Assembly: GCA_023213395.1 (NCBI GenBank)
Contig: CM041465.1
Location: 76,329,741-76,393,740 of the forward strand
Direction of reading: 5' to 3'
Source of the DNA: Cycas panzhihuaensis
Taxonomy: Eukaryota > Cycadophyta
Length of the DNA: 64,000 nt
Position 1 is the stretch's first letter; the number at the start of each line of letters is the position of its first letter. Under the pieces are notes generated by a model, which was given only the letters and a program-made list of their open reading frames with translations, had not been told where the DNA came from and did not search any database. A program made the position numbers and the translations under genes. Positions 13,040 through 22,513 of the stretch are shown here, in pieces.

Positions 13040-14325
13040 TATCTTGACGATTCAGGGAGCTCCTCCCCATCCACTCATCGACAATGAGTGGTACGGTGAC
13101 ATAGTGCAGTATCTCATGCCGCAGCAATACCGCCCCGACGCTAGTAATAAAGTTAAATCTCATATCCGAACTTCTGCCAGGCAATACCTCCTTGTGGATG
13201 ATGTATTGTATAAGAGGTCCTTAGATGGGATCCTCCTCCACTTTGTGTCACCTTGTGGCCAGACCGTGTGCTTCACGAATGCCACCACCGGCATTTGTGG
13301 AGGTCACTGGGGGCGATCTATGGCTCGAAGGATCCTTCGCATGGGCTACTTTTGGCCGTCTCTTTTTAAAGACGCTCACGCCTTTGCTCTGAAATGTCAG
13401 CGATGTCAAGAGCACGCCAACATTTCCCATGTGCCTTCCGAGGCCTTGCATCCTATTGTTTTGCCATGGCCCTTCGCTCAGTGGGGACTAGACCTCATTG
13501 GAGCTATCTCCCCACCTTCGTCGTCGCAACATAAGTTCATCTCTTGACCGCCACGGAGTATTTCACCAAATGGGCGGAGGCCATCCCCTTGATCACTACT
13601 CCTGGCAAAACGATTGCCACATTCATTTATCAGCACATCATTTGCCGTTTCGGAATTCCGGATGTCCTAATCACTGACAATGGAACTCCTTTCTGTAATA
13701 AGGAGGTGGATGAGCTTTGTGAGAAGTTCAAAATTTCTCACAAGACTTCTTCCTTATTACCCTCGTGCAATGCCCAAGTGGAGTCTTTTAATAAGACTCT
13801 TGTCAAGATCCTCAAGAAAACCATCGCTCAATCCCAAAGGGATTGGCACCTTCAGTTGCCCTCTGCCTTATGGGCTTATCGTACCTCTATCCGTTCCGCC
13901 ACAGGAATGACCCCGTTCTCCCTGGTCTCTGATCGAGGCGGTACTCCCATTGGAGGTGGAGATTCCTTCCTTGCGAGTCTCCCTTCAAGGTTTCATCGAT
14001 GAAGAGTCGATCCGTCAGGCCCGCCTGCTCGACCTCAAAGCTTTGGATGAGAGACACTTAGCGCTGTCGAGCTAACCTAGCATCCAAAGCCCACTCACAA
14101 AGGTCCCATGATAAATGCCTTCGTTCCCGCCCTTTGTTTCCTGGGGACTATGTCCTCAAGCTCGAATATCTCCATGACTGTTTGACCAAATTCAAACCCC
14201 GATGGGTTGGTCCTTTCGTCATTATCGAATCCCTCGATAATGGTGCTTATAGGATAGCCACCCTGGAAGGGCTCGAATTTGAGAAAGCTGTTAATGGGAT
14301 GTTCCTTAAGATGTTTTACGCATGA
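13040..14325 (+). pseudogene. Integrase domain of element A pol
   Basis: The zinc-binding N-terminus is present (GICGGHWG, RMGYFWP, CQRCQ). The first His block is read out of frame between about 13255 and 13290 because of two nearby compensating indels. The catalytic triad is intact: Asp in GLDLIG (13491), Asp in ITDNGTPF (13676), Glu in QVESFNK (13781). The C-terminal GPF module (RWVGPFVII, near 14200-14220) is in another frame and ends at 14325. The three parts lie in frames 0, 2 and 1, so the copy is dead as it stands. Confidence 0.9.
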
Positions 14326-14994
14326 TCCCTCGGCGATCCCTTTGCCTTGCTCCAAAATGAGCCTAAACTACCATCTTAGGTTGTCCCCATTCTTCCCAAT
14401 CACGGGTAGAGTAGCAATTTAAGATGGATCCTTCTTCCTCTTTTTGGTTCCTTCCGCGGAACCCGCGTTCCCGTATTCTCTCGGGAACCCTTGTGTCATC
14501 TTGCTTGGGCATCCCCCAATCAGGAAGATGCTTGGGGGGCATCGCTGCCCCCCTTTCATACCCGTTGTTTCCTTCGCATATCCCACTATGCTCTCTTGTA
14601 GACATGTATGCTGCCCTGCTCCCTAACCTCACACTTCTATGTCGTCCCGCTCACGGTGTGTGTGTGTGCCCCTGTTAGGTGTGTGGTCATACATGGGAGG
14701 GAACGTGTCTCCATATAACAAATATCCACAATATAAAACACCTACAACACAACATAACATTCACAATACACAAAAATAAATATACATATCATCCACATAC
14801 GATACATCATACACAGCATCTCATATCCAAATGGGGTTCCAATCACCCCATGCATATATATATACATATCAAAAATCATGTCATCATACATCCTGGGAAG
14901 CCAGTATCCTTGTAGGGGGGGTACAATTATATGGTCCTATATATGACCCCTTGGAGGCCCGTGCTTTCCCCTATCAAACCTACATATACATGTC
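14326..14994. other. Spacer between converging 3' ends of pol and the antisense gene
   Basis: No recognised coding sequence is present. A 22-bp block around 14355-14376 (CTCCAAAATGAGCCTAAACT) recurs with one change on the minus strand of element F near 41050-41080. From about 14700 to 14900 the sequence is AT-rich with short ATA/ACA repeats, a plausible polyadenylation region for the antisense transcript, pol or both. Confidence 0.5.
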
Positions 14995-16887
14995 CTACTG
15001 CTGTTGCCCTGCTCCTGGGGTGCCATCTCCTAGTCTCTGTGATCCCTCTCTTGGGGACCACATGCCTCCGAGGCTCCTCCTGGGCCTCCGCGAGCTGCCT
15101 GCCTCGCTCTCCTCATCTCTCGGCCGTCTCGGGGTCGTCGCCGCCATGTGGGTACGTGTCCTGCTCCGGCTCGACCTCGATACCATCTGTGCTACTAGCT
15201 GATCGTATCTGGCCTGGATACGATCTCGCTCTCCCTGGAGTGCCTCCTTTGTCCATCTGAGATGCTCAGTGAGCATTGCTAGCTGGGTTCTGCTCTCCTC
15301 ATATCCACCTGCACCACCATGCGTCCGTGGCTATGCAGCCCTCGCGACTCATCCCGCCGTGATCTCGCATCATCCTCTCTCTGCTGCATCGTCCACAGGA
15401 TGTGACATGCTCTTGGGACTCTGCAGCCCATATGTCCCTTGCCCTCACCAACGGGGCGAACGCCTCTCTGTGGGCTCCTGCCGCTCTAGGCTCATCACCT
15501 GCCTGGATGGGTAGTTGCCCTTCTGCATACACCTGAGGGAATATCTCCCTCATCACAGCCTCCATCAATCTCCTGATATCTGCTGTACCTGCCAATACAA
15601 CATGCCATGTGTCAGTCTATATCTCACCATACCATGATCAAACCAAACCAAACATCTATCTGGATGCCAAATGACTCTGGAAAAGGTTAGGTCTCACCTG
15701 TTGTGGCCGCCTGATCCTCCGGTCGCATGGCATCCTCTCCTCCTGGCTCTCCGCCAGCTGCAGGTGCCTCGTCCTCGGGCACCTCCTCTACCTGGGTCCC
15801 TCTCCTCGCGGGAGTGGGCCCAGCTCTCGCCCCTGCGGATCCCATCACGATCCGTAGCCTGCGGGCCCTAGTTACGGGTCCTCTAACCTCACCCTGTGCT
15901 CCTGACGGGCCTGCCTCTCCTCCGGCAGCTCCGGATGGACCCTCTGCCCTGCTATCCTCCTCAAGGACTGCCTCCCCTAGCCGTGATGGGCCAGCCCCGC
16001 TATCTCCGCTGTCTCCACTATCTCCATCATCTCCGTCATCGCTGCTATCGTCGCCCGCGAGCACTCCTGCTCTGCCCGCCTCATCATCGCTATCCCACCT
16101 CACCATCCTGTAGGGCTCAGCTATGTAGTCTAGGAGGGTGAGGAGGTCTAGTGATGTGGCCTCCACCGATCGTCTGACATGGGCTCTATCCTCTATCCCC
16201 CTCAGTCGATTCTGCCACCTGTGGACCATCGGGGCTTGATCCATAATAGGGTGTGTTCCCCCCACTGGTGCCACTGCCGCGAAGTGGTCGAAGTACCAAG
16301 ATCGTAATAGTGTCAGATGATAGCCCATCTCTGCCGAATGTCCTAATAGTATCCAGCTGGGCGACGAGGTTCGCCGCTATCGGGTCGCCCGATCCATCCT
16401 CTCCCGGCCGCTTGCCGCAAGCGCACCCATCCATCCCCCGACCTCCGATAATTACATTTTCGAGAAATCCGGAATAGAATGCACAGTACAACTAACTTCC
16501 TCACTCGAGGAATATCCGACATCGAATCATGCGGAGGGTGCTCCTCCCGATCCCACCTGTCGGCTCACGTGAAGAACAGGCTGCCTCCTGTCTTTGCCTC
16601 GGTCTTTGGGCGTCCCGAGTCTCACCGGCCTCCCCGTCGTCGGAACTCCCAGTATCTGCTGGATATCCCTCGGCGTGACCGTCACATCCTCCACCTGTGG
16701 TAGGTGGAACACATGTCTCTTCCTGTCCCAATGGGACACTATATCCACCAATAGCCTTTGGTCCGACGTGTATTGAGGTGTCCTGAGGGCCTTATGCAGG
16801 CCACACCTGCAAAGATGCCCCTATCCTCCTGAGTCATCATCTCTATGTAACTCAGCATAGCCATACTGACGTTCTCGTGGTTATCTA
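14995..16887 (-). CDS. Antisense PMD-like gene carried by element A (exons 2 and 3)
   Basis: This spliced gene is encoded against gag-pol. Its first visible exon starts at 16887 after an acceptor (CTCGCAG) that is conserved in element F. It reads DNHEN, then after a frameshift near 16790 YTSDQRLLVDIVSHWD, HVFHLP and TVTPRDIQQILGVPTTGRPV. This is the hallmark of the plant mobile domain, the fold of Arabidopsis MAIN/MAIL1 and many transposon-linked proteins. Next come QLDTIRTFGRDG and, in the longest frame (213 codons, 16328-15687), RSWYFDHFAAVAP, HRW and VEATSLDLLTLLDYI. An acidic Ser/Asp/Gly tail follows. A 109-bp intron (15589-15697, GTGAGA...TTGGCAG) is spliced in frame to an exon with ADIRRLMEAVMREIF and LVRARDIWA. 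The end (15276-14995) is basic and coiled-coil-like. Frame breaks near 16790, 16520 and 16300 may make this copy defective. Its molecular role is unknown. Confidence 0.72.
15589..15697 (-). other. Intron of the antisense PMD-like gene
   Basis: Read on the minus strand it begins GTGAGACC after exon end ACAACAG and ends TTGGCAG. Splicing joins the two exons in frame (a glycine codon is split after its first base). The flanking protein sequences both have homologues in the element F copy, where a GT (about 40007) and an AG (about 40102) lie at the matching points. Confidence 0.7.
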
Positions 16888-17380
16888 CTGCGAGGACAGC
16901 CTGTTCACACTAAAAACAACTCAAGTCAGTCTCATGTTGGCTATTATCATCTCTCTCTCTCTCTCAAATCTCTCTCTGCCTGAGATTTGGGGCCCTTTTG
17001 GCCCTCGTGTGCATTTTACGCCTTCCCGCTTTGTCTGGCGCCAAACTTAAGCGGTCAGCTAAGTTTGGCATGGGTCCCGCATGGCGATCCGGGGCGCGGC
17101 GTGATCACCTTGACCGCGATCATTACTGCACAGACAAATGGTGACCCCCTCAAGGGGTTTTCAGAAAAACCAAAAATTCTTCCGTGGACCCCGTGGGGCC
17201 CACCAGGACCAGGGCTCCCTAATGCCCAGGTCCCCACCTCTTTCTGGGTCTGATTCGAATCCTAAGAAGCCTTCCGTTGCCTATAAGGGGCACTAAGATT
17301 ATGCAAAAATTACTTCAAAAGCTTAAAAACTTTCAAACTTTGAACTTTGAGATGGGCTAGGTTAAGTGACATCCACTCAC
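16888..17380 (-). other. Probable first intron of the antisense gene
   Basis: The acceptor at 16889-16888 is well supported by element F (CCTTGCAG before 38980). The donor is uncertain: GTGAGT at 17380 after ATGGCGATGAGACC is attractive, but that ATG would not join exon 2 in frame. The stretch contains CT repeats (16950-16980). Confidence 0.4.
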
Positions 17381-17558
17381 TGGATCTGGTCTCATCGCCA
17401 TGTCATCACATCGGCCGTCTTTGGCCTCTCTCGCTCTCGATCAACGGTCAGATCTCCCTCGGCGTGCCTCTAAAGTTGGGTGGCGCTCCGCTGCGTAAGG
17501 AAATGGCTCTGGTTTCGTACGAGAGCCGGTGAAAATGAATCCATTTTCCCGTTGGTTT

Positions 17559-17568
17559 CCTTATATAG
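17559..17568 (-). promoter_or_regulatory. TATA box of the antisense PMD-like gene
   Basis: The minus strand reads CTATATAAGG, close to the plant TATA consensus. About 100 bp downstream is GAGATCTGACCGTTGATC. Element F has TATATAAT at 38315-38322 followed about 90 bp later by GAGATCTAGTTGTTAGAT, so both box and spacing are kept in a diverged relative. A plus-strand role cannot be excluded, because the core is nearly palindromic. Confidence 0.55.
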
Positions 17569-17569
17569 G

Positions 17570-18086
17570 CGGGGGCCCCAACGGGCACTTCCTCTGTTTT
17601 TGGTCTCGCGTCAGTCGTCGGGACCGTCTCGTTGTCCTGATTACCTTTGCCTTCTGGCCCTGTCGTCAATTGTGCCTTATCGATGCCCTTTTTGCCCGCC
17701 CTTGTGAGGGCATTTATGGTGCCTCGTTATTGCACTTTTGCTAGGGCCCTTCTGCATCGTTTTGTGTGCCACTCCCGTGCCTGCCCAAGTTTATACTCGT
17801 TTGGCTCGTTTCGTCGCCCTGGACTCGTTTCCGCGGCCCTTTTTCGCTCTTGGGGTCCCCAAAGGGAATGTCCCCCCTGCCTGGGGGCATGTTTCACTTT
17901 CTAAAGCGACCTTTTGGCGCCCCGTGAGGCTTTTCCTTCCGACCACTCTCTGCCGGTGATCGGATGGCTTGTTCTCGCCCTGGGTAACCTCATTGCTAGG
18001 TCCTCCTACCCTTCACGACCATTTTCTGCTTGCTTTTTTGAGTGTTGCTTTCATCACCCATCGATTGCTTGGATTTTGTGTCACCG
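17570..18086. other. Upstream region shared by the antisense promoter and the extra RNase H
   Basis: This pyrimidine-rich sequence has no recognised protein. It lies between the antisense TATA box (firing left) and the aRNH frame (reading right), so it could act as a two-way regulatory region. Short frames here show no motif. Confidence 0.35.
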
Positions 18087-18496
18087 ATGTCTATCTACAT
18101 CTTTACCGACGGCGGAAGCCGCGGTAATCCTAGACCTTCTGCCGTGGATCCTTCGACCCTTCCGACATGATCTCCTCGCTCTGGGATCTTCCTCCCGAGG
18201 CTACCAACAACAACGGCGAGTATATAGGCATTGAAGCCCTCACCGATGCTCTCTGTTTCCATCACGGACCCATTGTTTTGCTTTGCGACTCTCAAGTTGT
18301 GGTGTCTCATCTCACCCAGGTTTACCAGGTGCGATGCCCTCACTTGAGGACTCTTGCTTCTACTGCCAGATCTCTCCTGGCCCATTTTTCTTCCGTTGAT
18401 ATCCAACATATCCCTCGGGCCCTCAACGCTGAGGCAGATGGCCTCGTTCGCCTCATCCTTGAGTGCCGCCTCTCCCTTCTTGCTGACCGTCCCTGA
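18087..18496 (+). pseudogene. Additional RNase H (aRNH, bacterial/archaeal type) of element A, one frameshift
   Basis: This is a second RNase H, separate from pol. It starts at ATG 18087 with SIYIFTDGGSRGNPRPSAV. A frameshift near 18160 moves to frame 2, which reads NNNGEYIGIEALTDALCF, LCDSQVVVSHLTQVYQ, VDIQHIPRALNAEADGL. The four catalytic acids are present: Asp 18108, Glu 18218, Asp 18287 and Asp 18437. The TDGGSRGNP and HIPR-N-AD blocks are those of stand-alone RNase HI, not of the RT-linked domain. An extra RNase H acquired by Tat elements is established. Here it sits after the antisense gene, next to the 3' LTR. The tail NEVKLWYP is also seen in element F. Confidence 0.85.
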
Positions 18497-18888
18497 GGTT
18501 TGCCTGGCCTTCCCGTCGCCCAAGCCCCAGGTCGCCTGTCACTTTGCTTCGCGATCCGCTCGCACCTCCGAAACTGGGTTACTAATGAGGTAAAACTATG
18601 GTACCCACTATTCATTCTTTATTTAGCTATGCATGTTCCTTTGCATTCTTTGTGGTGGGGGCAGCCCCCTCACCTGTCTCATTCTTCCAGTCGGTTTCCA
18701 GGTGGCCCATAGGCAGCCCCTATGTTGTCTCCACCACCGCTTTCGTATCCACGCATCCCGCCACGACACTCGCCGACACCCTTGCCTACCGTTGTGATCT
18801 TGATTGATATATCTATACACATGTGCTACTGACAGTTGTGTTGCCAGCATTCTCCATCGCACCAGGCTTCCGAGCGGCGAGGCTCTGC
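18497..18888 (+). other. 3' untranslated stretch of element A
   Basis: Beyond the aRNH stop no motif-bearing frame is seen. The first 110 bp continue the similarity to element F (AATGAGGTAAAACTATGG). Confidence 0.5.
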
Positions 18889-18902
18889 TGCCAAGGGGGC
18901 AG
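18889..18902 (+). other. Polypurine tract of element A
   Basis: CCAAGGGGGCAG directly precedes the 3' LTR. Element F has the same block (minus strand, GCCAAGGGGGAAT) before its own 3' LTR, preceded in both by GAGGCTCT-CTG. It primes plus-strand DNA synthesis. Confidence 0.85.
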
Positions 18903-21501
18903 TGTTTCCCAGCTTCCAGGAATGGATACAGAGTCACCAACTCAGGTAAGTGCAGGTATGTCTCTCGCATTATCATCGCTTTCTTTTATTGGGTGTTTGC
19001 TTGCGTATCTGCATGTGTATGACTTTGTGGGTGACCTTGTAGTCGTCCACACTTATTTTTAGCCTATGACGACTATAACAGGGGCACACTCCCAGCGAGT
19101 GTGGCACCCTAGTGACCACATTACTTCTCGCATCCGCCCTCCTCACTCTAGGATCCACTAGGTTTGCGCCACCTCTGCCTGCGTGATGATTCATCATCGT
19201 TTGGTTAACTTGCCACCCCATTTGAGCCCTATTTTTGCTCCCTTGGACCCGTTTGTTGGCTAGTGTACCCCCGGGTAGGTGTTCTAATCCCCTTTTTGCC
19301 CTTTCGGTCATCTGCCCCCAGCCTAGACTGGTTGGTGGGCCCCATTTTTGGCTCTAAGTGCGTACCGCCAGATTTTTCGTGGTACCGCCAGAATATTTGC
19401 AGTACCGCGAAATTTCTGGTGGTACAACTGTCTCAGGTTGTTCTTAAAAATCCGCCGTGGCAATTTTGCATTTATTGCGAAACTGCCATGTGGCTCGCGC
19501 CTTATTTCTCTTCCAACCGCGCCCTAATCGCATGCTTTAGGGTTTTTCTTGAGTACTTAAGCTCTTTTTGGCTCATTTTCAAGGATCTTTTTTTGCTCAC
19601 TTTTAGAATTGCTCTCAAAGGAACACTCTCCTGCTCTGCTCTTCTCTGCTGTTTGTTGCTGCAACTGGACCTGCACCCTTCATACAGCACCCAGCTCTCC
19701 TTTGGCGTGGCTGAGACATTCTCCCAGCCCCTCGAACGCCTTGGAGAGGGCTCCTTTGAAGTGGTTTCCAGCTGGTCTTCGCCCAGGCAGTCCATAAGTG
19801 CCCCAAGTGCAGGTGTCTCCCATCACATCTCCATAGCAGGGTCTCAAACCTTCTCTACTTCAGATCCGGCCGATTCCTCGGCCCTCTTCACTGCTCTTTG
19901 GCTGAGGCAAACCCCTTGCCTCCCCCTTTCAGGTATTCCTTGTTTTATATTTGTTTTCTTGTGATATTTATGCTTCAGCTTGTTTGCTCTTGCTTGTTAC
20001 TTGAGAGTTGGTTTTCCTCCCTTTTGAGGACTGCTATACCACTCTTTTTGTGCTTCTTGCCTGCGTTTGTTGCTCAAGGTAGCGGCGTTGAGGGGTGGCA
20101 TAGGATTTGGAGAGGAACTGGGTGGATTCCGTACTGCCTTCCACGCTCCCTAAGCGGCTCTAAGCCCTCCAAAGCCCCCCTCTCGCCCCGTGTTGCCCTT
20201 GGCTTGCAAACAAGGGTTTGAAGGCTCCCTTTGGTTACCCAAACCAGCGCTGTCACAAGTTACTGACCGATTTGGGGCCTTTTGCTCGAGTTTGGGCATC
20301 ACCCATAAGTCCCAACCCGGTTTTGCTTCACCTTTTCTTCACAGTCGCTTGGGTTTGCTCCTCATAGCATCCCGGTCCGCCGTGGGTTCCCTTGGGCCTC
20401 TCCTTGCCCTTTTTGCTGCCATTTTCCAGCCCTTGCTCTTGACTTTCTCCTCGCTACCTCGTGGCTCTTGAGGGGAGGTTAGGGCATCATTTGTGGGAGG
20501 TAGGCCACTCCGAGGCTTACCCAATCATCTACTTTCACTTTGGTCACTTTCTTTTGGTACTTTCATTGTTGGATTAGCACTAACGCATGTATATTCTGAT
20601 TCTCGTTTATGTTATTTAGGCATATATTGTTAGAGTTTTTGTGTTGCATGTTAGTGCTCTCCCTTCGGGAAGAGAGAGAGACCGCTATTGCTTGCAGGTA
20701 TTTAGGAAGCGTGGAGAACATCGCCTGTTGGCCTCGCTACCGGTAAGCACCTTTGTATGCGTTATGTTTTTATGCTGCTTCATTTATTAGTTGGTGCTTC
20801 CTTTCTTTCTTGGCATCGCATTTGATTTTTCGGGGAAGGTAAGGAAGCCCCCTCTTTCGTCCGTCACAATATCTCGCATCCAGTATGTCACGCGAAGTGG
20901 TTAGGTGCTCCTCGAGAAGGCTTCTTCATCACGCATGCCCTCGGCCCAGGTGCACGTTCCGTTCCCCTTCGCTACCTCCTTTCCGCCTTTTATTTTTCTT
21001 GTAGTAACTAGCACATTGAAAGATAAAAAGGGAAAATTGGTTTGGTACTTGTTTGCGATTCGTTTATCTTGTTACATGTATCTTTACCGTTCATAGGAAA
21101 GATTGTAGGAGCCCTCTTCTCCCCTACCTTTCCTTCTCTCTCCTTAACCACATAAGTGCCTTGCTTTTCGCATCACTCGTGTACCCAGTTAAGTTGTGTA
21201 GGCATACTCATGGCCTATCTCCATTAGGTCCTCTCTCTCTCCCTTCTGGCCACCCAAGGGTGGGAGGGTCCTACTCCTAGGTTAATCTAGGTTTGCCCCA
21301 CGCACCTTCACCCCTTATTCGAAGCAGTGAAGGGTCACCCGATAGTAGCCATACTCCATTGCAGATCCCAAACTCGTGCTCCGGCCCACGGGGCGCTCTG
21401 CGTGATAGTTACTCACCTTTTAGGTTCCACCTTCTATCATTTCACCACTCACTCTCCCCTACACCTATCAGTTAGGTAGTTATCCCGTAGCAGCGCGTCC
21501 A
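18903..21501 (+). repeat. 3' LTR of element A
   Basis: It runs from TGTTTCCC to GCGTCCA and is followed by the target duplication GTTGG. A 233-codon open frame (19263-19964) has no protein motif. At 19365-19432 GTACCGCCAGA occurs twice and is followed by its approximate inverse (TCTGGTGGTAC), a motif also found in the LTRs of element F. Confidence 0.92.
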
Positions 21502-21506
21502 GTTGG
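21502..21506. repeat. Target site duplication of element A (right)
   Basis: GTTGG, identical to 4928-4932, adjoins the LTR end. Element C internal sequence resumes after it. Confidence 0.9.
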
Positions 21507-21733
21507 TTATTCATATTTAATCATTAAAGTGTATAAATGACTACATATAGGTTTATTACATATAATTTTATTACAAATTATAGGTAATGACACATGATAT
21601 AGATATATATATATATTGATATAAGATATAAGTTATAGGATCTAACATACAAATTAAAGACTAAGGACATAAAAACACGAAGACCAAGAGATGAACACAT
21701 GAAAATTTAAAGACATTGAACATTAAGGAGGAA
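21507..21733 (+). other. End of the internal region of element C with purine tract
   Basis: The sequence aligns with 60120-60336 of the second copy. The last bases (AAGGAGGAA) are a purine tract just before the LTR start TGTTGGAATA at 21734. Confidence 0.7.
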
Positions 21734-22187
21734 TGTTGGAATACATGATTTAATCATATGTGTATTATTTAATGTTAGTGTAGTATGACACATATACAAT
21801 CCCACCATTCACATACATTGAGATTTGTGAGATGTATATATATTCATGATTATATACTATCAGATGATGTAAAGGCTCAAGAGACATGATAGGCTACTTA
21901 TAAGGTGAACATCAATATAAATATGTACAAACACAACTTGCAAACTTGAAAAAAGAGATGTATTTATTTTGATCATTAAAAGGAGTTTTAACTTTATCTT
22001 CTCCCATGGTTTCTTCCATACTGGGCTTTTCACATATAAATACATTATCTCTCTTGTGGTGATTACTTATTACATACTTGATCTATTATTTATTTTATAT
22101 TCATGTCGATTTCTTTATATATGTATATAACTCATAAGATTATTCTATCATTATATGTACATCTTATAATTCTATTATGGTACTCTA
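21734..22187 (+). repeat. 3' LTR of element C, left part
   Basis: It starts TGTTGGAATACATG and aligns with 60337-60779. Copia element B interrupts it after TACTCTA. The remaining 42 bp are at 29741-29782. Confidence 0.8.
22183..22187. repeat. Target site duplication of element B (left)
   Basis: CTCTA here is repeated at 29736-29740. The second copy of C holds it once (near 60779). Confidence 0.9.
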
Positions 22188-22498
22188 TGAAAGAGGTTAA
22201 TGTATTAAGGTCATTTGTGTAGATTAATTATGTGACCTTAGGATATATTATTAGCATTAGTCTCTTAATGAAATGAACTTTATGTATATTTAGATGTAAT
22301 TTTGGGTTCATATCATTAGGCAGAAAAATCCTAACCCTAATACTCACCCTCAATAATAAAAAGCAAAATCTCAAAGAGGGAGTTATTATTCATTCTCACA
22401 TCCAAACTTGCTCTCATATCTTGTTTTATTTCTTTTTCATTCTCCATTAATATTGTGTATATGTGAGTGATTTATTCCATAGATCCATCCTTCCTTCA
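22188..22498 (+). repeat. 5' LTR of element B
   Basis: It runs from TGAAAGAGGTTAATG to TCCTTCCTTCA and matches 29426-29735 with mostly single-base differences. Confidence 0.9.
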
Positions 22499-22500
22499 TA

Positions 22501-22513
22501 TGGTATCATACCT
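22501..22513 (+). other. Primer binding site of element B
   Basis: TGGTATCATACC lies two bases after the LTR. Eight bases agree with the initiator Met primer site TGGTATCAGAGC. Confidence 0.7.

Larger units (their letters stand above)
10175..14325 (+). pseudogene. pol: pol of element A (Ty3/gypsy), broken
   Basis: This encodes the polyprotein with protease, reverse transcriptase, RNase H and integrase, which copy the RNA into DNA and insert it. The protease part is in frame 1 (10036-11646), one frame away from gag. RT begins in frame 1, passes through frame 2 (to about 11990) and goes on in frame 0 (to 13547). Integrase ends in frames 2 and 1. In-frame stops lie at 11644, 12025, 12672 and 12912, and all fit CAG-to-TAG or CAA-to-TAA. 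Catalytic residues are mostly intact, so decay appears recent compared with element F. The order with integrase after RNase H assigns it to Ty3/gypsy. Confidence 0.9.
4933..21501 (+). mobile_element. Element A: Tat-type Ty3/gypsy retrotransposon with antisense PMD-like gene and extra RNase H
   Basis: This is a complete 16.6-kb element with 2.6-kb LTRs, perfect GTTGG target duplications, a purine tract before the 3' LTR and the domain order gag, protease, RT, RNase H, integrase (Ty3/gypsy order). Downstream of pol it carries an antisense multi-exon gene (14995-16887) and then an additional RNase H (18087-18496). Long LTRs, an extra RNase H and extra genes between pol and the 3' LTR are known traits of the plant Tat/Ogre branch. 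The element is markedly more GC-rich than its surroundings. Its gag-pol is broken by stops and frameshifts, so this copy is not autonomous now. Element F (35023-55531) is a relative in opposite orientation. Confidence 0.88.

Noticed and set aside
13544-13570. Loss of an integrase catalytic Asp because the element A sequence reads EYFTKW where Asp is usual
   Set aside because: The catalytic Asp is in GLDLIG at 13491. The EYFTKW site is conserved but not catalytic.
14424-14678. An extra small gene after pol on the plus strand
   Set aside because: No motif, and the matching interval of element F has no such frame.
15727-16113. A 128-codon plus-strand Ser/Pro-rich frame
   Set aside because: It is the shadow of the minus-strand acidic tail of the PMD-like gene. 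The minus strand has the homologue in element F.
19263-19964. A 233-codon open frame in the 3' LTR of element A (and 5565-5894 in the 5' LTR)
   Set aside because: It shows no family motif and is broken in the other LTR. GC-rich LTR sequence has few stops by chance.
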